Assembly (NCBI GenBank): GCA_001414485.1
Contig: LLEY01000093.1
Span: 186,001 to 250,000 of the forward strand
Direction: 5' to 3'
Length of the DNA stretch: 64,000 nt
Origin: Calycina herbarum
Taxonomy: Eukaryota; Ascomycota; Leotiomycetes; Helotiales; Pezizellaceae
The translations under genes and the position numbers were made by a program. Shown here piece by piece: positions 46,677-57,502 of this stretch. Numbering within the stretch: position 1 is the stretch's first letter; each line of letters opens with the position of its first letter. A model generated the notes under the pieces. It saw nothing but the letters and a program-made list of their open reading frames with translations, did no database searches and was not told where the DNA came from.

Positions 46677-48145
46677 GCGGTGGTTGTGCCATGGATGTAA
46701 GTTTCTGTTTATCCAAGATAGGAGCGTGCAAAGTACATGCTGATAGTGTTTTAGATTACAAAGGAGTAAAGAATCCTTACTGATTCCCACTTTCTCCGCT
46801 CTCCGGATCCATCACCACTCAACGAAACCACTACAAAATTCTGATCGTTCACTACGATACCTCACACTTTTCTCGATTATTTGCAGCCATGACTCATCGC
46901 AATGGGGACGATTCTTCACTCAGTCTGATTACCCAACCCTAATATGTATGCCATCCTCAGTGTACCAAACTGAAAACCACCAAATCGCAAATTCCTGACA
47001 ACCGATTTCGCAAGACTAAAGGGCACCATAGGCAAATTTAGAAGATTTGGGATCCTAGGATAGGAATTTACAATTCATAACTGCCTTTTGAGAAGACATT
47101 CCTTGTGAAGTGCCTGATTGATAATGGTTTTCTCTTTATAAGTGACCCGTCACCAACGTGCCTCTTGGACTCCCGAGTCTACCAATACCAAGCACTAATA
47201 AGATGAGACCCCTTAAACATACAACTTTAAAAGTACAAAGACTTTGAGTACAAAAAGTCTAAACCTACATCGCATATCATACTATCTATTTAGGGAGAGT
47301 TATATTGCCGGTTTTTATTGAATACTTGTATGGAGCAGAGGAAGTGAACCCAACCGCGATTTTATCCCACAAAAAAAATATTCAAGAATTGGTGGAAAAA
47401 AGGAAATACCGCAGAACAGAGGGTGAACTCTCCGAAGTCGCTCGTAAACCTGGCCATCCATGGATCTGTGGCGGTTTTAATCTTTCTTTTGATACCTTGA
47501 TACCCATATGCAAAAGTCGGTTGCGATAACCCGAGCTCGAGTTCCAGAAAAGTAAATTTAGATTCCCAGTCAATTTTCAGCCTTTCTGGTAGAGCCCAGG
47601 CGTGCCCCAGACGCGGTTTTCAAGTGGGTACCAAAAGTGTGAGGTACTTTGCGGGCCTAATATTTCAAAAGCACAGGTGGTGGCGCCACGGGTCTTTTTG
47701 GTGCAGAAGTCACTGAGAACGTGGTTCTGTTCTTTTGAAATATTACGCTTGGAACGAAATGGATTCTGAGTTCCTTCCGTCTGAAAGCTCGGGAGTTATA
47801 ATTGCTTCAATGAAATCAACAATTGTTGCTTGCTGTTGGTGTGTGGGGGCTTTGGGATTGACTCGCGTAGTCCAACGCCACCTGGTCTGGAACCTTCAAC
47901 TTGTCTCTCGCTTACAAGCTTTCAGCCCCAGCGCATCGAGGAACGGCGCCACTAAATTTTATACGTCTCTTTTTGTCCCAGATCAATGGTTTGACAGCTG
48001 CGGCTAACAAAAAGCCCAGCCGCTTGTTTCTTGGATTTCAGATGTCCAAGGCTCGAGCCAGATTCCTCGTATAAAGGCATGATCACTTGCCAATATTCAA
48101 CGAAGAACAAGCACAAAAGTTGATTCTTTCCCATCTCTCGCAATC
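46677..48145. other. Intergenic region, no gene seen
   Basis: About 1.5 kb between two plus-strand genes. Short frames (for example 47305-47529) have no motif or splice partner. The last few hundred bases must hold the promoter of the 600-residue membrane protein. Confidence 0.45.
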
Positions 48146-50001
48146 ATGTCTAACGAAAGTGATAATTCTTCCCACTTGCTTATGGGAAGAACTTACGCCT
48201 GGGCCGAATCTTCCAAACGCAATGCAGAAACCCCTCAAAAGAGTGGTCTTTTTCAACTTCTCAAAATCAATTACACGATCATCGTGTTTCCACTTTTCGG
48301 CCTTGTTTGCACGATTGGGGCATTTCTATTTACTTTGTGGTTTGGAAGCCAGACCTTCAAATGTCCATCGTGGGCAAACGATTGCAAGGAAACAGCAACA
48401 ATATTTGTGAATAATTATGGCTTGGTACAGGGTATTGTGAGTACTGTACACGGCATTGGAATGGGTGCCATAGCATACGCCGCCTATGCGTTTGGTTCAT
48501 CAGCTCTTTGGCCAATCCTCCACGAACGTCCTTATCGGTTGAACAACATAGACACCTATCTCGCTGCTACCCACGGCTCCATCCCGGCCCTCGTGAAGGC
48601 GATTCTCGAATTTTTCGGAGCGAGAGGATTGATGATTCTGCCCTTCGTGATGTTTGCCGCAATTCTCGTCCAAGTAAGTATCCCAAACTACCCTACGGGA
48701 CTGCTGAGCCTAACAACAATTTTCAGGTTGATGCTGCAATCGTTGGTATTGCGTTCACTCGTCAAAATGTCACCCAAGAATTCTCAAGCAACTACTCACT
48801 TGGTGGCGGGGTTGGATTAAGCTATAAGCAGCTGAACCCACCAGGACAGCTACCGGGTTCAATTACTGATGCCATGAGCCTTTATGCATCTTGGAGCAAA
48901 GATCTCGCTAAAGAACCACTGCCACAACTTAGGGATTTCTTCATGGACAGAGACAAGATTCAAGAACTCGGTGATATGTCAGCAAAAGCTCTGAAGATTC
49001 AGAAGGATATTACTTGTACTGGTCGCCTCCTCGACATCGATGGGAAACTCAAGACGGAGTCAGACACGAAGACATTACGAATAAAAACGAACTTTCCTGC
49101 GAATGAAGAAACTGATAAAGATAACCTGGTTACCATACGACTACAGCCCAGACTCACTCTCTGGGTAGATAATATCGTCTACAAGAGCAATTCCAATGCA
49201 ATTTCTACCATCATTTTCGCATCGATTAACGGCGACATTGAAAACGGAAGCAAAACTTTATCCACACCTGAGATGAAAGCCGCAGGTAACTACACCAACG
49301 GCATCTCCGCTGTTGCGTGCAATGTGGATGTCAAGCTAGTTGATAGCAATTTTTCTATTGGGGAAGGGTGCAGCTCGCTCTCAACTGTTTCTCGGTTCGG
49401 AAGCATTTCTTCCGGTAGTGGTAAATTGGATAATCGACATGTAGCAGCATGGTTTGGTCTTGCTGCAGTTACGAATGGAGTTAGTGTTTATGGCGCGCAA
49501 CCAATGTTCAATAACAAGGATAAAGGATTACCAAGCATGTTCACATCAATTAGTAATGCTACAGACACCCAGAAACGATGGACGATCGACCAACTCAAGG
49601 AGTTCATTAATGTCAGTTCGGGTGCATTGGCAATCACCATGAGTCGACAATCGGCTGATGAGAAAGTGATTCTCCATTCGAGGAAGGAAACGCTACAACT
49701 CGATCCTATGCGTGCCTATATATTACTTGCACCACCAATTGCTCTTTTGATTTTGATTCTTCTTTTGGTTGTCACGGTTGTCTGGTTTTATCGCAAAGAT
49801 AGAATCCCTAACATGTGTTTAGTACAGGTTGGGGATTTGGTGGCGTTCACTCAGACTTCAGACATTTCTGTAAATGCGAGAACGGCTTCGGGGACAAACA
49901 AAGATTCGTCGAAGTTGGGCGAGATGAAGGTCAAGTATGGCATTACTAATGAAGGGCAAGTTGGCTTGGGCTGTCCGGAAACTGTTTCTTCTTTTGATTG
50001 A
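48146..50001 (+). CDS. Large membrane protein of unknown function
   Basis: Model: join(48146..48673,48727..50001), 600 residues; donor GTAAGT, acceptor TTTTCAG. An N-terminal cytoplasmic tail is followed by membrane segments around residues 40-65 (INYTIIVFPLFGLVCTIGAF), 95-120 (IVSTVHGIGMGAIAYAAYAF) and 160-185 (MILPFVMFAAILVQVDAAI). A large, probably extracellular domain of about 330 residues follows, with several N-x-S/T sites (NVT, NYS, NGS, NYT). A last membrane helix lies near residue 525 (PIALLILILLLVVTVVWF) and a hydrophilic tail ends the protein. Such proteins (DUF3176-like organisation) are widespread in filamentous ascomycetes without known function. The frame upstream of 48670 in the exon 2 frame is not used. 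Confidence 0.75.
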
Positions 50002-50360
50002 TTAAGCGAGTCATTGGGAAAGCTCTGACGATAATTGAGATATGTTGAGTCTTGTGTATCTAGAATCATATCACAAAGTTCCCAGATTCCTCGCTCTGTG
50101 TGAAGCAAACTGAATGATACCAAACCGTTCTCTCCAAGGAAATTCTACACCAAACCGAGCCACCAAACCGCTTTTCCATATCCCCTTCACTTCCAAAATC
50201 CAACTTCCCTATCATTCTTGGCTGCTACTTCCTTACTTGGATTCCGTGACGTCAAATTGATTAAGAACATCGATTGCTTTGTCATTGCGTTTGCCATTCG
50301 CAACGCTGTAAAAGTCCGTTGCCTAATTTAATCAATAACACTTCAAATGTTGATTATGCA
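50002..50360. other. Intergenic; missing N-terminal part of the UstYa relic
   Basis: This is where the N-terminal membrane helix of the UstYa-family relic would be expected. I found no reading frame with a suitable hydrophobic stretch, which supports truncation of that gene. Nothing else seen. Confidence 0.4.
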
Positions 50361-50742
50361 ATGAACATACATCAACTCCACTGTCTGGTATGACCCTTCC
50401 CTCACTCAAGACACTCTTTAGCCTAACCACCACATAGGATTTCATCAGACAGTATACATGGCTGCAGTCTGGGAACTATGCACCCATCGGAGAAGGCACG
50501 GCAACTCGACTAGATATTCCCGGCAGTTTAAAAGCTAGTGCTGTAGGAAATCGAATACAGCTGACCATTGCATCGAAACAATAAGAAAGACACTAATGTG
50601 CCATGGCGATGTGACACCTGTCTTAGCGATTGAGGATCCCGATTCTCCGATTGGGAGGAGGGCTAATTTCAATGTTCATCAGAAGTGTAGAAACTTTGAG
50701 AAGCTGCAGGGTTGGATTAGTGAGAACTGGGTTTTGCCATGA
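50361..50742 (+). pseudogene. Truncated, frameshifted UstYa/DUF3328-family relic
   Basis: Exon-like pieces 50361-50387 and 50438-about 50560 join to MNIHQLHCLDFIRQYTWLQS, which carries the first HxxHC motif of the UstYa family; the intron (donor GGTATG, acceptor ACATAG) lies inside this motif. One frame over, 50558-50742 encodes DHCIETIRKTLMCHGDVTP, the second HxxHC-type motif and the MCHGD block, then NVHQKCRNFEKLQGWI and a stop. UstYa-type enzymes carry out oxidative cyclisation of fungal ribosomal peptides (ustiloxin pathway) and are normally about 230-280 residues, with an N-terminal membrane helix. Here the helix and the first half are missing and the frame breaks near 50550. I call it a relic. 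I saw no KR-spaced repeat precursor nearby. Confidence 0.75.
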
Positions 50743-50811
50743 GAGGAACGGGAAACGAAGTTTCTGGCTGGAGATATTTTTAAGTCAATGTACTGGTTTA
50801 GCAAAGCTCGT

Positions 50812-51135
50812 TCATGGAAATGTGGAGAAGACAAAAAGAAGGATATAAACCATCGACCAATTAGAATGCCGCTCCCCACTGCGGAGCAAACTGCCAAGAA
50901 GTTGAACAAAATCCCACAATTCATTGATCGATGCCTCAAGATCAGTGCAACTCTGCGAGTCATGATCTTCAATTGAGGCTCCATCAACTTCTCCAGAGTC
51001 CACACCCCGATCCAAGACATCCTCATATTTATCGAGGATCTCGAGCAGATTGTTTCGCAACCGCGCGCTCGTACAAACCGCCAGAAGAAGAACGAGGAAT
51101 ACGGAAAAGAGGGGAAGAGGTTCAAATTCTCTCAA
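50812..51135 (-). CDS. Possible small secreted protein (hypothetical)
   Basis: A 107-residue frame without intron. It begins MREFEPLPLFSVFLVLLLAV then CTSA, a good signal-peptide shape, followed by an acidic helical region (NLLEILDKYEDVLDRGVDSG) and a second hydrophobic stretch near the end (MVYILLFVFSTF). Opposite-strand frames overlap it. No family recognised. It could be a chance frame; the signal-like start is the only support. Confidence 0.35.
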   Translation of the reverse strand: MREFEPLPLFSVFLVLLLAVCTSARLRNNLLEILDKYEDVLDRGVDSGEVDGASIEDHDSQSCTDLEASINELWDFVQLLGSLLRSGERHSNWSMVYILLFVFSTFP

Positions 51136-51828
51136 TAAAAACCTTAGCTATGATGACAGAACATCACATGGGACACTCAAACACTTGGAATCTGATTTCA
51201 ACCCGGTTCGATGGCAGATATGGACTGGATTGCATCCCAAAAGAGTTTCCTCTCCGGGCCTGGTTCGCGAAGAGCGCGCTACCGGTTTGCTGCCCAATGG
51301 GAAGAGGACCGTTGTGTGCAAACACAGCATCCCCAACGGGTTTACACAACACTATCAAAGACATAGGAATTGCGAAGCTCATAGAGAAGATTTGGAGATA
51401 ACCAAGAGAATAAAAGAAACCAAACGTCCCGGAAAACAAAAATGCGAACCTATACTTTGCACCAGATCCAATCGGGCGGGTTTTCTACACCACTCTCCAC
51501 CTCAATTTTTCATCCAATCCCACAACACCAAACCCTTGACAGACCAGCATTACCCTGCAAGAGCTGCGATCAAAACCGTCACCGACAAGGAATCCCCATT
51601 TGATATTTTAGATTGCGGGTGCGGGGTGCGGAAAATAAACCCAATTCTTACAGAACATTTAATCTAACTGGTCTACCAGTGCTCAACCAGTTAATTCGTT
51701 GGCAATACCACATTGGGACTGGGGCCTCATTATCGCATCGATAAGAACCCCGCGTGAAAACAACATCAGTTTTCGTTTTCAGAGAAGTCTTTTTTTCGTC
51801 TGATTTCTAGTTGGCAGCAGCTTGCAAG
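51136..51828. other. Intergenic, promoter of the carboxylesterase gene
   Basis: About 690 bp. A plus-strand frame (51050-51667) overlaps the candidate secreted protein's 5' end but has no motif. The last 100 bases before 51829 are T-rich and lead to the carboxylesterase start. Confidence 0.4.
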
Positions 51829-53631
51829 ATGTTGGACTTCAAAGCTTTCCTTGTTGTTGCTTTTGCCAGCTCGTCTTGGGCTTCGGTGGTGAGGAGTGGA
51901 TTGCCAGTTGTCGATTTGGGGTATGTTGTTCAACAAGCCACTATCAATGTAAGATCCCGATCCCCCTTTGACTAATTGCTGAATAGATCATCACTAACTG
52001 TGAGCAGGAAACGGGTCAATACTACAACTTCTCCAACATCAGATATGGGGCTGCACCAGTCGGAGATCTTCGATTCGCAGCACCAATTCTCCCCACAACT
52101 GTCAATCGCACCGTGAACGATGGTCAGACTGGTAATATCTGCCCACAAGCTGGCCCATACTGGTATCAGATTATGATCTATTCTCTTGGTGGAGCTAATA
52201 TCACCACATTGGATGGTGTAGCTGCTCAAGTGCAAGCTGCGGAAGATGCCCTGACAATTGCCAGTGTTCCAGCGCGGGACTCGAGTGAAACAGAGGACTG
52301 CTTGTTTCTCGATGTGATGGCACCTGTCGAAGCTTTTCATGGCCGCAAGAAGCTTCCTGTTCTTGTATGGATTTACGGAGGAGGATTCACGACCGGTTCC
52401 AAAACAAACTCTGGAAACCCAGCAAGCCTGATTGCCAAGGCGAAAGAAGATGCTGGCGAGGGTGTCGTTTTTGTTGCAATCAACTATCGTCTTGGTCTTT
52501 TCGTAGGTACTCCAAAGATATGCTCCCTCTTCAAAACTAATTGAATCATAGGGATGGCTCTCCGGTCCAACATTTACTAGCGAAGGTGGACTTCCTAATG
52601 CTGGACTTTACGATCAACGACTCGCTCTCGAATGGATCAAAATAAATATTCACCGATTCGGAGGCGACTGCGACCGCGTGACAGTTCTGGGAGAGTCTGC
52701 GGGAGGGAGTTCCATCTTGCACCAGATTACCGCGTTTGGAGGAGCGAAAGCACCCTTCCAAAAAGCGATCATGCAGAGTCCAGGATTTACAGTCACGCCA
52801 GGAAACGCTGAACAAGAAGCTGCCATGCAATCGGTTCTTTCTCAGGCCCAAGATTTGATCTCCGAGAATGCCACTGATGTAGCAGCACTTCGTGATCTCG
52901 ACTCACAGACCCTAATTGCCTTGAACTACATTGTGGTTGCAAGATCAGCATATGCATCATTTACATTTGGCCCAGTGGTTGACGGAACATTTGCACCCAA
53001 TCTCCCTGGTGTTCTCTTGCTTGAGGATAAATTCGACAGCAGTGTTGAGGTGATGACGGCCCACAACTCGAATGAAGGAATTATGTTCACATCGCCCTTT
53101 ATTGATACGGAGGATGATATCACGACAGCAGTTGAGACACTATTTTCCACGGCAACAAATGAGACCATCAACTATATCTTGGACACACTTTATCCAGCAG
53201 TATACGATGGCACGTATGGATACGCCACTGTCAATCAGCGAACCTCGCGTCTCGTAGCTGAGCTTTCATTTACTTGTAACACGCGATACTTGAACACAGC
53301 ATTCTCCAACGAGACAAACTCCTACTACTTCGCAGTTCCTCCAGGAATCCACGGGGAAGATATTGCATACACCTTCTTCAACGGAGATACTACAACATTG
53401 AACGATGGACTGGCAGTAAATGCAACAGTTGCAAATATCCTACAAAAATTCATCACCAACTTTGCAACTAGCAAGGATGGGAACCCCAATGGTCCAGGGC
53501 TACCATACTTTCCCAAATACCAAGACAATTCCACTGTCCTAGTTCTGGATCTCGCAGCCCAAGGACAGCTGGCGGTTGATGATTCTGCAAATGAACGATG
53601 CGCTTGGCTTCAAAAGGCCTTGTATATATAG
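51829..53631 (+). CDS. Secreted type-B carboxylesterase/lipase
   Basis: Model: join(51829..51948,51987..52502,52552..53631), 571 residues; donors GTAAGA and GTAGGT, acceptors TGAATAG and AATCATAG. The N-terminus MLDFKAFLVVAFASSSWASV is a signal peptide. The alpha/beta-hydrolase signatures follow: EDCLFLDVMAP, WIYGGGFTTGS (oxyanion hole) and the nucleophile elbow GESAGG with Ser261. The acid is Glu387 in NSNEG and the base His479 in HGEDIAYTF. The order and spacing fit the carboxylesterase/cholinesterase family (Ser-Glu-His triad) and the usual length of about 550. Intron 1 is only 38 nt. It probably hydrolyses esters of lipids, plant phenolics or xenobiotics outside the cell; the substrate cannot be read. 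Confidence 0.92.
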
Positions 53632-54849
53632 TGCAGAACATGTAGCTTATGAGATAACTCAACGATAATATAATGATAATGGAGGATATACCAAGCTAAA
53701 TATCTTCATCCAGACTTCTGGCGAGTTACTATTGGCAAGTGAGTGACCTTCCGGCTCTTCGACCACAAGAAGTTATTTTTAGGGATAAAATGGGTAAAAT
53801 GTGATGTCCTTTGATAATCATCGAAGCAGCGACATGCGAGTTAGTCCAGATGTAGGTATTGTAAACGACACCGTCAATAATACCGCCTTGATATGCAGCC
53901 GGGCGCTTTCGCAGTCCCTTCAATTGGCCAATAAATTGGATGACGCGCGCCACTGTCGTGGACTCGATTCAATTTACCGGACTCGTCCAGTTAGCAGTCA
54001 TGATGCCTCTTAGACCTGTACCCCAGGTGAATAGTGCTTCAGTCAGCTGGCTGTTTTTGGCGGTAGCAGCAAGCACTGTGTTGGAATGAGGGGTGAGAAG
54101 AATGGCGGTCTGTCAGTGATAGCGTAGATCATGTGACTTTACCTACCCTATCAAAATCAATGCCTCTATATATGAAGAAATCTAGATGCATCTAACCAGA
54201 AATTTCCAGAGTCCATATTCTAGCCAGAGGATTTATATTTTAAAAAGGTCGTTGTTGAGATACGAACGAGCAGAACATCGAAAGCTCATGCTGGTCGCAC
54301 GCCAAGACTCCATCTTCCCAACCCCTAGAATTTCTACCTTCCGGGGCTAATAAAACTCACACAAAGTTTCTTTAGAAGACTCAAAGTACAATTTTCTCGC
54401 AGGACGAAAAATATAAAGCCGTGCTGGTTGAGGAGGGGCGTGACAGAGTAGTCGCGATTTTTTTGGTAGAGGGGACGATTCTCACTCGATTCTAGAGAGC
54501 CGCATCAATTTTGATTTTCAGCTCTCACTAGATCTCACTTCGGACTGGAAATCTTGACAGGTATCACTACTTTCAAGTGTCATTGATCTCCTTGGTTCCA
54601 CCTGCCTAAGAACTGGACAAAGAACATAGAACCACTTGAGAAAAAAAAGCTAACCTACTTCCTCTGAGTTGGTTATATCTATCGGATCAAGTTAACAGAT
54701 GTAACAAATTAAACATCAGAGGAGAACGTACGATATTTGGTTTATGGGACGAGAAAGCGACTTGAAACAGGCTTCCATTCTATGGAGATTTACTCTATTC
54801 TCTCGAACTCGTCTTTCAGCTGCCTTCAACTTTTTTCAACTCTTCGACC
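53632..54849. other. Intergenic region, no firm gene
   Basis: About 1.2 kb downstream of the carboxylesterase. Frames are short and unsupported. I see no repeats. Confidence 0.4.
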
Positions 54850-55315
54850 ATGTCTCCATCGCACGATTCAGGAAATGATGAAAAAAGCAAGGGCGGAAAA
54901 AACTCTCGCGATTCCCGACGTATGTTACGTATGCTCAATCTTTCGAAACCATTGAACAGCCTGGTTCTAATTTGAATAATATAGTTTTACGCTGTTCAGA
55001 CGAACCAGAAAGCCTCAAGGAAAAAATGGGCTGTTCCGTTCAAATAGACACTAAATACAGTAAGTATCTGTCGTTATATGGGTGAATGAGCCTCTGACTC
55101 ATATCCATCCACGTGACTAGCACGCTAGTACCACGCTAGCACAAGCATAAATAGTCGTACTTCGAGTACCTAGAATAGTCACAGAGAATACAATACGCAT
55201 ATGCAACCAGACAGATTTATGACCAAGTCATACCAACAGTATCCCTGTTCATATCTTTTCTGTGATGCACGTGTGTTAAACAGAATCGATTGGAGCTAGG
55301 TTCCACTGATATGGG
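54850..55315 (+). CDS. Tentative small spliced gene (hypothetical)
   Basis: ATG 54850 opens a hydrophilic peptide (MSPSHDSGNDEKSKGGKNSR). GT donor at 54920, acceptor ATATAG at 54984 and a second exon to 55059 (LRCSDEPESLKEKMGCSVQ) keep frame, and the next donor is GTAAGT. The third exon is unclear: the acceptor TTAAACAG at 55283 gives a quick stop (at about 55308), while the longer open frame to 55502 is out of phase. The peptide is polar and Lys/Glu-rich without a known motif. The splice signals are the only support, so this is a weak call. Confidence 0.3.
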
Positions 55316-55931
55316 TGGTGAGGGTGACGATGAAGGTCAGAAAGACAATGAGAAGTTGATATTGTGGACTTTGTCTCGAATACGAATACAAAGTATTACT
55401 CCCTCATGGACTAGTATTACACTTTATATGCCTTCATTTGTGTTGCTTGGTAAGAAGCCCATTCCAGCACCACATCCACGCCCTTTTAGACATTTCCCGT
55501 GAGAGTACCGACAACCTCACTGCCAAAGATTTCCGAGGAAAGGGGGGAAAGAAGAGCTAGGAATCTCCCACCAAGGTAATTATCTGCTAATTCTCTTGTG
55601 GAATATCATTTCTGACACGCTTCACTAGTCAAGCCCATCTTCTTAAGCTAAATATCTGTCGATCGCTGCGAGATGGACTCAATGTTTATATTTTCCCCAA
55701 TCGAATCCTAGCCGAACTATAAAGCGCTTTCTGTGGCACATATATCTTCTATTTTACGGCGAGAGCTCGATGTCAAAGGGCACACGAAACACGCGTTGCA
55801 ATCTGCAGAACCAAACTTCAAACCCGCGACAACTTCGTTTGCCAGACGTCAATTTGATGATGATACAATGGATGAGCTATGAAATTTTGGGGTAGTCGCA
55901 GGTTCACATCTCGAAGTCCAATACCAACGTA

Positions 55932-57081
55932 CTACAATTTTGCAGAAACCTGAGCAGCAATCGCATCACGGACAGCATCCGAAAGCGTTTCCGTGTCCTC
56001 TCCGTCAATAAGTCCATTGTCTCGCTTCTCGTAGAGAGTTCCTCCTTCGGCCCAAATACGACGAAGAGTATACAAGGTCGCGGCAGGGTGGTTATTGGCG
56101 TAGGCTTCTTTTTCCAGTTCTCGCAATCTTTCGAAGCTCGTATAAGTCACCGACCATTTCTCCCCACCGGTTTGTTTTTCGAACTCTGCAACAATTTCAT
56201 GCCCAGTGGCAGTGAAAGAGTTGACTTTGAGAGCCCGGTTTTTGGCTGCTTCTGGGTGCAGAAGAGCTTTCACAACCAGCCTTCCAACACTATTCCAAAT
56301 TAGGATGGTAAACTCCTGTGGTGCGATCATGTATCATACTCAGCGAGTGCTGTCAGACTGATTTTTCCTGTTCCATCCCCAGTCAAGACTGCTTTTTTCT
56401 CCTTGACATTGAATCCTCCTAGTTCCGGAGCAAATGAGACAATTCCAAAGAATGTTCCGTTGGAAGCACCATCCGCATATGGTCTAAGATGTTGGGATTA
56501 GCCTACCAATGCAAAAAAATTATTGCTACCACTCCAGGAAAATTTCGGAATAGGATCTAGACTTACCCGGTAACTACGTAAGTATGATCAAGATATAAAA
56601 CATCTTTCAACACAGCTCTAACCTTCAACTTCTGCTGATGGGGTGGTTCGTTCGCTGAGTCCTGGTTGTATTCTATATCTGTCCCATACTCAGACGGGAA
56701 GAATCGTTTGACGGTGGGAACTTGTTCAGCCCATTTGACCCATTTGAGCTGTTCGGCAATGGCTGGTCTGCCTACGGCGCTAACAATTGTGGTGATACCT
56801 CAGATCTGGGTTAGCCTTATTGCTGGAAAAGCGGTTGACGTCACACCTTCAAGTGCTTTCACGACATCAGTTTCCTCTGCCGCGTTTCCTACGATCACTT
56901 CCACTCCGTTTTCTTTCAATTGACTGATTACATCGGGCTTTTTCTCGACCGTATTTGGAGATGTGAATATGGCGATGCGACCAAAGGAATTCTTGGCTTT
57001 GACTATTTGGTCGATAATATAACTACCGATATATCCAGTCGCTCCAAACACGATGATGTTTTCTTTTGGTGCGAGCGCCAT
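55932..57081 (-). CDS. NmrA-like/isoflavone reductase-type NAD(P)-binding protein
   Basis: Model: complement(join(55932..56289,56340..56483,56567..56798,56847..57081)), 322 residues; four exons with phase-consistent GT-AG introns. The N-terminus [20 protein letters not shown] gives the GATGYIG dinucleotide-binding loop. Next are VTSTAF-side exon 1, then [20 protein letters not shown] and [12 protein letters not shown], the PSE(Y/F)G motif of the isoflavone reductase/PCBER group; YVVTGPYADG and [14 protein letters not shown] follow. The C-terminus is helical. The family reduces phenolic or aromatic secondary metabolites with NADPH, or acts as a redox sensor; the role here is open. Its start is 421 bp from the divergent GMC oxidoreductase start. 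Confidence 0.88.
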
Positions 57082-57502
57082 TTTTTGTGATGTACAAGTG
57101 GCTGCAGAAGGCTGCTTATATGTGTTGCGGGGTTCAGAAAGTGGTGAGGAGTCGCAATCAGAGTCACGGATAGCGCAACACCTCCGGTATTCGGACGATA
57201 ATTGATAAGCTTCTCTTTTCCAGATTCCACTTCACCACATTCCCACGTACCTATCTTCAATTGTTCTGTAGCTAGAACTGGTTTATGATGGCGCAAAAGG
57301 TCGAGATATCCCCAAGCAACTTAGGTGAGGGGTTTTGGTCTTTTCGTGCCAAGGCATGCATGTAATCTCGATAATGCTACCCCAAGAGAGTGGTCATCCA
57401 ATAATGTCGTTCAGCCCTAGAATTCTACTCATTTCATTCATTTGTGCTTATATCTACTCTCTTTAGCTTCTAAGCAATCAATAACATCCAATAACGAACA
57501 TA
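57082..57502. promoter_or_regulatory. Shared divergent promoter of the NmrA-like and GMC oxidoreductase genes
   Basis: 421 bp separate the two start codons, which point away from each other. The stretch contains a TATATA-like segment and AT-rich 5' leaders on both sides. The geometry suggests co-regulation. Several CGG triplets (57176, 57186, 57190) occur, but no convincing palindromic CGG pair was identified. Confidence 0.4.

Noticed and set aside
48508..48670. Alternative start of the large membrane protein in the exon 2 frame
   Set aside because: This part is the shadow of exon 1 in another frame; the GTAAGT/TTTTCAG intron joins the true frames.
51050..51667. 205-codon plus-strand frame as a gene
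   Set aside because: No motif, odd composition and overlap with another candidate on the opposite strand.
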